NCBI GenBank assembly: GCA_014238425.1
Contig: JABABD010000037.1
Location: 1-64,000 of the forward strand
Source: Flavobacteriaceae bacterium
GTDB taxonomy: Bacteria; Bacteroidota; Bacteroidia; Flavobacteriales; Flavobacteriaceae
Direction: 5' to 3'
DNA length: 64,000 nt
Position numbers and translations under genes: made by a program. The notes under the pieces are model-generated. The model saw only the letters and a program-made list of their open reading frames with translations. It did no database searches and was not told the origin of the DNA. Below are positions 26,199 to 35,600 of the stretch, piece after piece; the stretch's first letter is position 1, and each line of letters starts with the position of its first letter.

Positions 26199-27278
26199 TT
26201 AATTTTTAATTGATTCTAAAATAAGTTGGAATATTTTATTTGAACGAAATTGACCTAGCCCTTCTCCATATGCACTTGAAGTTAAGGCTACAACAAGTTT
26301 TTCTACTGGTACTACAAATAATAAATTACCTCCATTACCAGCAGCATACAAATAGTCATAGTTTATACCGTTAGCATTATAATTAGATATGTACCAAAAA
26401 TAACTATACGCGTTTGCAAAAGGGACGATATCTTTAATGTTCATTTTTGAGGTTGAGATTTCACCTATCCAGGATTTACTTATAATTTGTTTTCCCTTAC
26501 ACATTCCTTTATTTATTATTAATTGACCAATTTTCGCAAAATCTAATGTTGAAATATATAGGTTACCCATTGCTCCTGTTCTTCCGCCTGAGCCTGTAAA
26601 CCAATAATATTCTTTTATACCAAGAGGTTCAAATAAATACTCATTAGCAAAGTCAGAAAGTTTTTGCCCACTTTGTTTTTCTATTATTGCTCCAATGATC
26701 ATTGCTGCAGCATCATTGTATACCCACTTTTCCCCTGGTTTAAATATCATAGATAAATTCAGTACATGTTTTACCCAATCATTTTTGAAAATCCAATTTA
26801 ATCCATAACCTTCTGATTTTTCATTAAATACATTGGCGTCTAGGCCTGACGACATTATTAGAAGATGTTTTATCCTAATATCACGTTCTTCATCTTTTTT
26901 ATACTTTGGAAAAAAATCATAAATATTTTGTTCTACATTTTTAATAATTCCTTTGTCTAATGCTATACCTAGAAGTAAAGCAGTAACACTTTTTCCAGCA
27001 GAACGAATATCATGAATAGTTCCTCTCCAATATGTATTAAAATATTCCTCTAAAACCAAGCTGTCATTTTTAATTATAACCAATCCACGAAAATCATTTG
27101 GTGGTGTTGTATTTATTAGATTAATGATTTGAGTAATCGAATCATTTCGGAAACTTGAATTTTCTAAATTAGACTCTATTATATTTGGAACAATTTTGTT
27201 ATGAACTTTACTTGATATTGTTTGACTAAACGAACAAAAGGCAAGGCATGTAAATAACAGTAGAATGGTTATTCTCAT
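26199..27278 (-). CDS. Beta-lactamase-fold serine hydrolase (NylB/family VIII-like)
   Basis: A signal peptide (1-19, SFSQ) is followed by a 340-residue serine hydrolase domain: S93-A-G-K96 after RGTIHDIR, Y187 in KWVYNDAAA, and the Gly-rich third motif AAGNGGNLLFVVP. The HDIRSAGKS and GNGGN style resembles 6-aminohexanoate-oligomer hydrolases and family VIII esterases more than drug-degrading class C enzymes. The remnant at 23540-24086 is its close paralogue. It follows the GNAT gene by 12 bases and is probably co-transcribed with it and with the CGNR gene. Confidence 0.88.
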   Translation of the reverse strand: MRITILLLFTCLAFCSFSQTISSKVHNKIVPNIIESNLENSSFRNDSITQIINLINTTPPNDFRGLVIIKNDSLVLEEYFNTYWRGTIHDIRSAGKSVTALLLGIALDKGIIKNVEQNIYDFFPKYKKDEERDIRIKHLLIMSSGLDANVFNEKSEGYGLNWIFKNDWVKHVLNLSMIFKPGEKWVYNDAAAMIIGAIIEKQSGQKLSDFANEYLFEPLGIKEYYWFTGSGGRTGAMGNLYISTLDFAKIGQLIINKGMCKGKQIISKSWIGEISTSKMNIKDIVPFANAYSYFWYISNYNANGINYDYLYAAGNGGNLLFVVPVEKLVVALTSSAYGEGLGQFRSNKIFQLILESIKN

Positions 27279-27290
27279 TTTTGATTTGAT

Positions 27291-27827
27291 TTAGTGGTTT
27301 TTACTTTTGTCTTCATCTAAAATTGCATAATGATAATTGTCTTTCCATTGGTTACGAATAGGAAGAATTTTTCGCTTGTGTCCTTCTTTTGTCATACCAA
27401 CTTTTTCCAATACTTTAATTGATGCCAAATTCTCTGTTGCTACTCCAGCTTCTATGCGATGTAATTTGAGTTCATTAAAACCAAAATCAATAATTTTGTT
27501 AACAGCTTCAGTAGCAAATCCTTTTCCCCAAAATTCAGGTAATATACTATAATGAATTTCAGCCATTCTGTATTTAGGACTAGCTAAAGTCATGCCCAAT
27601 TCACCAATAAAAATGTTGCCTTTTTTTAGTCTAATACTCCATCCAGAATTTGTTGTATTGGTTTCGTCTAAAGCTTTTGAAAGCATTTTTTTTGTTTCAG
27701 AAATATTCTTAGGGATACTAATTGTATTATACTCATTTACTATATCTATTGAATTCATATGATGAATATCTTTAAGATCTTCTTCTTGTAATCTTATTAT
27801 ATTTAAACGATTGGTTTGCTGCATCAT
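27291..27827 (-). CDS. GNAT family N-acetyltransferase (RimJ/RimL-type)
   Basis: This 178-residue acetyltransferase has the typical core: GNIFIGELGMTLASPKYRMAEIHYSILPEFWGKGFATEAV (described here by its motif A, residues about 95-110, with acetyl-CoA loop WGKGFA). NELKLHRIEAGVATENLASIKVLEKVGM follows, as in Acetyltransf_3 proteins. It should transfer acetyl from acetyl-CoA to a small molecule or protein N-terminus. The ATG overlaps the upstream CGNR stop by 1 base (TAATG), so translation is coupled. A second ATG three bases later is equally possible. Confidence 0.88.
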   Translation of the reverse strand: MMQQTNRLNIIRLQEEDLKDIHHMNSIDIVNEYNTISIPKNISETKKMLSKALDETNTTNSGWSIRLKKGNIFIGELGMTLASPKYRMAEIHYSILPEFWGKGFATEAVNKIIDFGFNELKLHRIEAGVATENLASIKVLEKVGMTKEGHKRKILPIRNQWKDNYHYAILDEDKSKNH

Positions 27828-28450
27828 TAAGACTGTTTTTGTTTTTGGCGTTGATAATAATTACGCATTTTTACTCGTGCACCACAAATTTTTGGGTTAC
27901 ACCATTTTTGTCTATTATTTTTAGTTTTATCTAAAAATACCCATCCACATTCTCCACATTCTTTTATTTTTTTTGAATCTACATTTGTTAGTATTTCAAC
28001 TGCTGATTCTAGAATAAATGACATTGGTTCCATAATACTTTCTGCATCTAATATTGGATTTATTAAATAACTATTACTTTCGGTAAAGAGCAGTTTCTTT
28101 CTTTGATAATATTTAGCTAAATAAAGATTAAATTGATTGATTGCTTTTTTTGGAGGATTTGCATTAGAAGCTATAGACGAAAAAATAATGTAAAGATTTT
28201 CTCTTAAAGTTTTAAACTCATTTAATGCTTCAATTGATTGAAAATAATCAGAATTTGCTAATCCCTTTAATTTTTCTAAATATGATTCTGGGACTATATC
28301 TTGTTTACTAAAGAACTCTAAAATAGAAAAATAATCCTCAAGAAATTCTTTTGAGTCCAGCTCTTTCCATGAGCCCCTTGTATTGATGAAGTCAAAACAT
28401 AAACAGCCACCATCAAGATATAAATCTGCAATATTGTTCCATATAATCAT
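27827..28450 (-). CDS. CGNR zinc-finger (ABATE domain) transcriptional regulator
   Basis: I start at ATG 28450 (MIIWNNIADLYLDGG). The longer frame from 28525 adds a hydrophobic stretch unlike the family, and a promoter element lies right before 28450. The ABATE domain covers about residues 8-150. The C-terminal zinc finger has C165-x2-C168, C184 and C189, with CGAR in place of the name-giving CGNR. Such proteins are putative stress-linked regulators. It is the promoter-proximal gene of a set that runs through GNAT to the serine hydrolases. Confidence 0.85.
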   Translation of the reverse strand: MIIWNNIADLYLDGGCLCFDFINTRGSWKELDSKEFLEDYFSILEFFSKQDIVPESYLEKLKGLANSDYFQSIEALNEFKTLRENLYIIFSSIASNANPPKKAINQFNLYLAKYYQRKKLLFTESNSYLINPILDAESIMEPMSFILESAVEILTNVDSKKIKECGECGWVFLDKTKNNRQKWCNPKICGARVKMRNYYQRQKQKQS

Positions 28451-28453
28451 AGA

Positions 28454-28461
28454 CAAATATA
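28454..28461 (-). promoter_or_regulatory. -7 promoter element of the CGNR operon
   Basis: On the minus strand TATATTTG is a perfect TAnnTTTG match, ending 3 bases before the chosen ATG. Transcription would begin at or next to the start codon, so a leaderless mRNA is predicted. Confidence 0.55.
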
Positions 28462-28581
28462 CAATACTTACTTTATAAATGAATATTAAAAGTAAGAAAT
28501 ATTGATTCTTACTTTCAAAACTCATATTAAAAGCTTTAATTCAAGTTCTATACATAGCCAGGAATTTTAAGATTTAATACT

Positions 28582-28763
28582 CATTCCACACACATTTTCC
28601 GACACTCCTCTGCCCTTTCTTAAAAAGAGTGTTCCATTAACTGAGCAAGAAACTTATAGATTAAATTTTTCTAGAATAAGATTACTAACTTTCGCTTTTA
28701 AGCAAAGCTCAAGTTACCCTTCGACTTCGCTCAGGACAGGCTCCACGCAGAACATTATAGTAC
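28582..28763 (+). repeat. Interspersed repeat copy B, with a nested insertion
   Basis: This is a full copy: CATTCCACACACATTTTC start, stem ACACTC/GAGTGT, GTTCCATTAAC, the AACTT-TC-GCTTT stem, and an ACGCAGAACATTATAG end. Between CAAGTTAC and ACGCAG, where other copies have ATA, lies a 27-bp insert (28718-28744, CCTTCGACTTCGCTCAGG...) of a kind common in Bacteroidota intergenic DNA. Downstream to 28947 come two dyads (ATCCAACGGAT 28782; CATCCACTGGATG 28861), TATGTAATATCCC (28889) and GGGGTCGTTTTT, which abuts the next gene's stop. Confidence 0.85.
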
Positions 28764-28947
28764 ATTTTATAATATTGGTTTATCCAACGGATGATTCATA
28801 ATTAAAACAAATAGTAACTATATGTCAAATGGTCAACTCTGTCTTGTATCCAAACAAAAACATCCACTGGATGCTTTTATTTGAATAGTATGTAATATCC
28901 CAGGATAATTCTATTTCATAGTGATATTAGCTGCTCTGGGGTCGTTT

Positions 28948-30024
28948 TTATTCTTTTAACTTTTCAATCGTTGGAATAATAAAATCATTCATAATTTCAT
29001 CAGTATAATTATGCCCATTTCTATTACCATAGTTTGTAGTCGTTATAACAACAGTTAAACCCAATTCTGGGTTTGCCAAAACTTTATTGCCTCCATTACC
29101 CGACATGAAGAAAGATTTATATTTTTTGTCCTTACCAAAGTTTTTTAACCAAAATAGATAGCCATATTCAGCATCATAAGCTTCGAGTTTTGTTGTTGAT
29201 GCCTTTTCAATCCATGACGATGAAATAATTTGCTGCCCATTCCATTGTCCTTTGTTTAAGCATAACTGAATTAATTTCAAAAGATCTCTACTTCTATATT
29301 CGCTACCTCCAGCGGTATTTAATATTTTATGAGGTGTATAATGCAATGTATAGTCTTTAATTGCTAAAGGTTCAAAAAGGTGCTTCTTTGCAAATTCAAC
29401 CAAATCACTTTTAATGGCATTTTGTAAAATTTCTGCCATTAAAGCAGCTCCAGCACTACAATAGCTAAAAGCCCGACCATAAGGCCGTTCTTTAGGTTTA
29501 GGTCCCCAAGGATAAGAATAAACAGGAAGGTCCAAATAAAATTTAGCCCAATCTTCTATGATATACATACGTTCTTGATTACCTCTAGAGTATCTATTAC
29601 TATCGTTACATTCTAAAGCAGAGCTCATCGTTAAGAGGTCTTCGATCGTAATTTCTTCTTTGCGCTTATCTGGGTTTTTAATTGGAAGTTTGTGCTGCAA
29701 ATAGTCAAAAATCTTATCTTTTTCAGAGGTGACATACCCTTTATCTATAGCTATGCCTGTTAACAAAGTTGCCATGGTTTTAGTAACAGAACGAGTATTA
29801 TGCTTAGAATTAACATCATTTTCGTTGTAATACTTTTCAAATAAAACATTGCCATCTTTAGCTATTAAAATACTTGTAATACGTTCGTACTTGCCAGAAG
29901 AGACAATACTGTCCATCTTATTTAATAGAGGAATATTACTTTTATTGGTTTTAGAAAAATTGAGTTGGGCATTACCATGTAGAACACATAAAAAGTAAAC
30001 TACTGTTACAAGTGTATATTTCAT
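28948..30024 (-). CDS. Beta-lactamase-fold serine hydrolase
   Basis: A signal peptide (1-19, HGNA) precedes a full serine hydrolase domain: S79-V-T-K82 in NTRSVTKTMATLL, Y188 in AFSYCSAGAA (Y-C-S where others have Y-x-N) and the third motif FMSGNGGNKVL. The layout again resembles NylB/family VIII esterases. At 358 residues it is complete. It follows the interrupted AraC gene by about 70 bases on the same strand and may be under that regulator. It stands between repeats B and C. Confidence 0.88.
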   Translation of the reverse strand: MKYTLVTVVYFLCVLHGNAQLNFSKTNKSNIPLLNKMDSIVSSGKYERITSILIAKDGNVLFEKYYNENDVNSKHNTRSVTKTMATLLTGIAIDKGYVTSEKDKIFDYLQHKLPIKNPDKRKEEITIEDLLTMSSALECNDSNRYSRGNQERMYIIEDWAKFYLDLPVYSYPWGPKPKERPYGRAFSYCSAGAALMAEILQNAIKSDLVEFAKKHLFEPLAIKDYTLHYTPHKILNTAGGSEYRSRDLLKLIQLCLNKGQWNGQQIISSSWIEKASTTKLEAYDAEYGYLFWLKNFGKDKKYKSFFMSGNGGNKVLANPELGLTVVITTTNYGNRNGHNYTDEIMNDFIIPTIEKLKE

Positions 30025-30095
30025 ATTGCATTTTTTAATTTATGAATCATCAAACTTAGAGAATACGATGATTACTTAATAGAATGAAATTAACA

Positions 30096-30911
30096 TTATA
30101 AATTTTTATTAATTTTTTTTCGATATGTGCTTAGATTAATATTGAAAATCGATTTAAATACACGATTAAAATGACTTTGGTCTGAAAAACCTGCTTGGTA
30201 AGCTATTTCGGTTAATGAATTATTTGAGTTTAGAAGTAGCGGAATGGCTTTTTTTACTTTATGCTGTCTCATATATTCACCAAGACTCATTGAAAGGTGT
30301 TTTGACGCAGCTCTTGAGATATGTACAGGATGTACTTTTAGCTCATTTGATAAATAATCAAGACTAAGAGTAGAAGTATCATAGTGTAGTAATTCTTTTA
30401 AGCCTTCTACCCAGTTTGGATTCTTCTGAGTGTTAATTTCCTTTAAGTTAGACAACGCTTCACAGATTTGAAGCAATAAAATTTCAACAGACAAGTCGCT
30501 GTAATTATCCGAAATTAAAAATTCATGATATAGTTTTGCGAAAAGCAAGTGCAATTTTGGGTTTTCAATTAGTTGACTACCTTCCAGTAAATTTAAAGGT
30601 ATTCCGTTTTCTTTAAGCCATTTTCTCTCAAATTCCAGATGAAAACCACTAGCTTCAGCAGAATGTTTAGAGCCATAATGAGCCTCTTGCCAATTATTGA
30701 ACATTAAGCTTCCGGCAGGACACAATGATTGTACTTTTTTATTGCAATCCTTCATGTTACCATGTAATACATACATGAAATAAGGATTTTCATGATAGTG
30801 CCAGTCTGTTTTTTTTTCTTTATTTTAATTATATTGGGACAGTAGAATTCCATTTAATGACACCTCTAAATCTTTACTGCCATAATAGTTTCCTTTAGTT
30901 AATATTTTCAT
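30096..30911 (-). pseudogene. AraC family regulator interrupted by an in-frame stop
   Basis: One frame from ATG 30911 reads MKILTKGNYYGSKDLEVSLN, then LLSQYN, a TAA stop (30825-30827, codon 29), and continues in the same frame with NKEKKTDWHYHENPYFMYVLHGN into a complete AraC protein. The two C-terminal helix-turn-helix motifs are visible (LSNELKVHPVHISRAASKHLS and LTEIAYQAGFSDQSHFNRVFK, about the last 100 residues). An internal ATG (30776) could give a shortened protein of 226 residues lacking the start of the cupin-like domain. The stop is probably a TAT or TAC tyrosine codon changed to TAA. Confidence 0.8.
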
Positions 30912-31010
30912 CTTGTATATGTTTAGAGTTTCATCTTAAAGACTTGATTTTAAATCTTTGGTTACAATAACTTACTTCATTTCCCATAATTATCTAATAT
31001 TTCTGTACTT

Positions 31011-31100
31011 ACCCAATAAATACACTTCACTCCTATCAAACCTACGCTAAAGCTTCGGTTGACATGTCGTCGTTGCATAAAAAGTGTTCTTTAAACTTTT
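31011..31100 (+). repeat. Interspersed repeat copy C, partial and diverged
   Basis: It starts ACCCAATAAATACACTTC and has CTCCT. An expanded variable segment with a palindrome-like GCTAAAGCTTCGG follows, then CGTCGTTGCATAAAAAGTGTTC. The second half of the repeat is missing or unrecognisable. It lies between the divergent AraC and M50 genes. Confidence 0.6.
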
Positions 31101-31183
31101 ATTAAAAAAGGTTATTAAAAGTTATTTGCATTTATACTATATTGAGAATTCAAAAACACAACCTTTAAACGAGAAAGATTTAT

Positions 31184-32362
31184 ATGCTGTTTTTTTACTA
31201 CTTAATTTTTTTATTCTTTTTCACTGTAGTATTGAGGCCGTTTTCAACTTTAATACATGAATTAGGTCATGGCATTCCTGCTTTGTTGCTCACAGATAAG
31301 AAAGTTACTCTATATTTAGGTTCATATGGTGACCCAAAAGAAAGTTTTAAATTTACAATTGGTAGGTTAGAGCTTTTTTTTAATAAAAAACCTTTCCATT
31401 GGAAAATTGGGCTTTGTGTATTGGAAAAACAAACACTTTCAATAAACAAACAAATTTTTATTGATTTAATGGGACCTTTAGCTTCATTAGCTTTATCTCT
31501 AGTTTTAAGCTACTTCGTTTTCTTTAGTGGTTTAAACGACAATGTTAAAATTATTTTATTCTTTTTTAATGTTTCCACTTATTATGATTTTTTCATAAAT
31601 ATTGTTCCAAGTAGTAAACCTATTGAACTCCATGATGGCACTACTGTTTATAATGACGGTAGACAAATATTGAATTTATTAAAATTTAAAAATCTACCTG
31701 TAGAATATAATATTGCAGGCAAACATTACAATAATCAAGAATATAGTAAAGCAGCAGCATCACTTGAAATAGTTTTTGAGAAAGGTTATCAAAAAGATTT
31801 TGTTTATCAATTATTAATAAGCTCATATTTACAGATAAAAGATTACACGAATGCATCAAGAGTAGATAATCTATATAGTCGTAAGTTCAAAAAGACGTTT
31901 AATTCAAATGATTATTCAAATTCAGGTCTGATAAAATCCTTTTCTGATAATTATGATGAAGCAATTAAAGACTATGATAAAGCCATTGAAATTGACCCAA
32001 GCAACAGTACTGCTCTAAATAATCGTGGTTATACATATAACCTGATGGAAGATTATGAAAATGCGGTAAAGGACTTTGAGAAAGCTATATCTTTAGAAGA
32101 CAGCTTTGCATATGCATTAAACAATAGAGGATTTGCTAAAATCAAACTCGGTTTAAAAGAAGATGGTCTTGCTGATCTAGAAAAATCAATGACGCTTGAT
32201 GGTACTAACTCTTATTGCTACCTTAATTTCGGTGTTTATCATTATGATAATGGCAAATATGAAAAAGCATTAGAATACTTTACTAAAGCACAAGAATTAG
32301 ATGCAACAACTTATAAACTTGACAGTTATTTGAAAAACGTTAAGGAGAAATTGAGTTTGTAA
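31184..32362 (+). CDS. M50-type membrane metalloprotease with C-terminal TPR repeats
   Basis: The N-terminal helix carries the zinc motif H25-E-L-G-H29 in a membrane context (RPFSTLIHELGHGIPALLL). Three more hydrophobic segments and a second motif-like NIVPSSKP...NDGRQ (about residues 143-165) fit the M50B branch of site-2 proteases. From about residue 175 to the end there are tetratricopeptide repeats (EAIKDYDKAIEIDP, NAVKDFEKAISLE, KALEYFTKAQELD). It probably cuts a membrane substrate, with the TPR part recruiting it in the cytoplasm. It ends 8 bases before repeat D. Confidence 0.85.
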   Translation: MLFFYYLIFLFFFTVVLRPFSTLIHELGHGIPALLLTDKKVTLYLGSYGDPKESFKFTIGRLELFFNKKPFHWKIGLCVLEKQTLSINKQIFIDLMGPLASLALSLVLSYFVFFSGLNDNVKIILFFFNVSTYYDFFINIVPSSKPIELHDGTTVYNDGRQILNLLKFKNLPVEYNIAGKHYNNQEYSKAAASLEIVFEKGYQKDFVYQLLISSYLQIKDYTNASRVDNLYSRKFKKTFNSNDYSNSGLIKSFSDNYDEAIKDYDKAIEIDPSNSTALNNRGYTYNLMEDYENAVKDFEKAISLEDSFAYALNNRGFAKIKLGLKEDGLADLEKSMTLDGTNSYCYLNFGVYHYDNGKYEKALEYFTKAQELDATTYKLDSYLKNVKEKLSL

Positions 32363-32370
32363 TTACTAAA

Positions 32371-32570
32371 CCCATTCCACACACATTATGCTTCCCTCCT
32401 ACGTCGTCGTATAAAAAGTGTTCCATTAACATTGCAGAAGAAACTTTTGGGATTAAATTTTTTCAAGAAACTTTAGTAACAACTTTCGCTTTTAACCAAA
32501 GCTCAAGTTACATAACGCAAGTACATTATGAAACATTTTATTATCATAATAAGTCATTATGTAAAATTGC
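32371..32570 (+). repeat. Interspersed repeat copy D with right-end motif
   Basis: The full 160-bp core (32371-32530) runs from CCCATTCCACACACATTATG to CATAACGCAAGTACATTATG. It has the AACTT-TC-GCTTT stem around a TAACC loop. A right-hand TTATGTAAAATTGC (32557-32570) is an imperfect inverted match of the CACACATTA left end. It sits between convergent genes. Confidence 0.85.
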
Positions 32571-32648
32571 TTTTAAACTGGCTTTTCAGCACATTTATTG
32601 TGTCAACGTATTTTTTTGAATAAGGATAAATTGTCAAGCATATTGTTA

Positions 32649-35600
32649 CTATCTTTTCAGTGTAAAATGACTTTTAAAACTTCTATTATTACCCAAATCT
32701 ACAGTGAACCAATAATCTGAAGAAGGCATAGGTTCACCCTTAAACGTGCCATCCCAACCCAAACTATTAGGGTTTAATTGTTTTAATAATTTTCCATATC
32801 TGTCGTATATGAAGATTTTAGCATTTTGAAAAGCGCTTACACCTTCAATGTGCCATACATCATGAAAACCATCAACATTTGGAGTAAAGTATAATGGAAA
32901 GTCCACTAAGATCACTTCCTGGGAATCTTCACCACAATTATTCTTGTCTCTTACATAAGCCGTATAAATTCCGCCTGAAATATTATTAAATACATTACTG
33001 TCTTGGTAATCTATCCCGTTGATTGAATATTCGAAGTCTCCATCACCAACGGCAATGATCTCGATAAAGTTATTACCAAGGTCAGCGTAATTGACAGAAA
33101 GAATGGTTGGCAAATCTGATCGAATTAATTGAAAAGAAAAAAAATCGCTACAGTAAATGCCGTTTGTGGTTTCACCAACAGTGACCGTATAGCTACCCTC
33201 TTCGGTAATAACGGCTTCATTTATAGACGAAATGATAGATCCGTCTTCATAACGCCATTCGTAATAATCATAACCTAGAGGTAGCGTGACGGTTTCTGAC
33301 ACCTCCAAAGCACAAATTAAATACGCGTCCTCTAGAAGAATCTCTGGGAGTTCATTAACAACCAAATTAAAGTTAGTCTCAACGAAACATTGTGTATTAG
33401 CAATCACTTCCGCCCTAACAGAAATGGTTTGTTGATATGTTGTGGTATTCTGAAATGAAACTGGCAAAGGACTTGGTAGAACATTACCATTATCGTCCGA
33501 ATAAATTAGTTGTAAGCCTGTTTGAGTACCAATTAATTGCGCCTCAATTGTGCTAGTGTCGAATGTACTGAACCCATTTCCTTCATCACAGGCATAAATA
33601 TCAAACGGTTGACTTACAATTGGTAGATCAACAGTTGTTAACGTAAGTTCTGTTTCGGCATAACAAGTCGTAGCGGAGTTTACAACACGAACAGTTATTA
33701 TCTCCTCAAATGCCGTAATATTTGTATATGGATTGGATAATGACCCTATTTGTGAACCAGTACTATTAAAAAACAAGACTTGCATTCCGGTTTGCCCGTT
33801 TAGAACCTCATCAATTACAAAAGAAGTGTCAAAGCTGTTGGAAATACCATCACCATCATCGTCACAACCTATTAAAGGAGTTAATGTATTAGCAATAGGT
33901 AGAGGATTAACAATAATATCGAAATTGATTTCTGATTGACAGCTTGTAATTGTATTGGTAACTACTACGTTAATAGTTTCTTGATCTTCAATCGAATTCG
34001 AATAATTTAATAATGGCGTAGGTATTAAATCACCAAGTTCATTGTAAAAAGAGACATCGAGATTCGCCTGATTATTAGTAATATCTGTAGTCACTTGGCT
34101 TAAATCAAAAATTGCGAACCCATCAGTATCGTCATCGCAAACATAAAATGGTCCTACGGAACTAATTATTGGCAAAGAATCCACAATGAGATTGAAGGTA
34201 GTTTCTGCAAAGCACAGCGGGTTGCCCTCATTTGATATTCGCACGGTAATTGTTTCTAGACCCTGAACAGTGTTGGACATCGGGTTTGGTAATGGGCTTG
34301 TCAATTCATTTCCGTTTTCATCAAAATATGTGACTATCACACCAGTTTGCCCATCTATCACAGTATCTTGTAAGCCACTTGTATCGAAAGATGACGAATA
34401 CCCTTCATTGCCAATATTGGCACAGGCATTAATATTTGGTAGTGGTAATATACTAGGCGTAGTGGAAACCAAAATATCAAATGTTCTGGTATCGTCGCAC
34501 CCACTGCCAGATACAACCTCAACGGAGTATTGCCCAGACAAACCAGAGGTCGCATTGGTTATAATGATATTTGGGTCTGTACTTGTAAAACCATTAGGGC
34601 CAGTCCATAAATATGATATACCTCCTGATGCATTTAGTTCAATGGATTCACCTTCACACAGGTTGGTGGTTGCATCCGTGATTATGGAAGACAAACAATC
34701 CTTAAATTTAACGAGAAAGTTATCGATTTCGGCATTATAATTTTCTTGATGTGAACCGGGAGTGGCAAGATTTGTCGATCCAAATGTATACCCTAGCAGA
34801 TATAAATCACCTAATGCGTCTATCTCTATATCTAAGCCACCATCAGAACTACTACCACCATAATAAGTACCCCAAAGTCTTGTTCCTAAGGGGTTAAACT
34901 TCGCAAGAAACGCATCTGGACTACCATCTGAACTTTCCTGAAAAGTATCTGGTGTTGCTATTGCATTCTGACTCCAAGAATAACCAACAAGAAATACATT
35001 GTTATTCGAGTCTACATCAACGTTGTATCCTTCATCTATTTCTTGGCCTCCATATAATGTATTCCAAACAATGTCTCCATTACTACTAAATTTAGCCAAG
35101 AATGCATCATAATCATAATAGGCACCCCCTTTAGTGGGTTGATGTGCACCAGGCGTGGTTGGAAATATATTACTTCTTGTTGCTCCACAAATTATTACAT
35201 TGTCTAAATAGTCGACAACAACTCCATAACTATCATCATAACTGTCTCCGCCATAGTAGGTTCCCCATTCCCTATTTCCATTCATATCAAATTTCACTAA
35301 AAAAGAATCGGACCATGAAAATTCTGCTTCATCACTATATTCTTCTTGATAAGCTCCTGGTGTAGAGATGTCTTCGTCTCTATTAAGTGCTATACCCAAC
35401 AGAAAGGCACTTCCATTACTATCAACATCAACTCCTGTTGAGTATTGCCCTCCGTAATATGTTGCCCATTGCCTTTGTCCATTCTCATTTAATTTCACAA
35501 GAAATGTACCCCAATTGCTATGAACATCTAAATTAACATTCTCTAAAAAAGCCCCAGAAGAGGCAATGTTTTCGTTACTAGCTGTATGCCCACCTACTAA

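Noticed and set aside
34270..34740. 156-codon plus-strand ORF inside the SBBP gene
   Set aside because: It is antisense to the adhesin repeats of a clear 1416-residue protein. The composition is that of a shadow frame.
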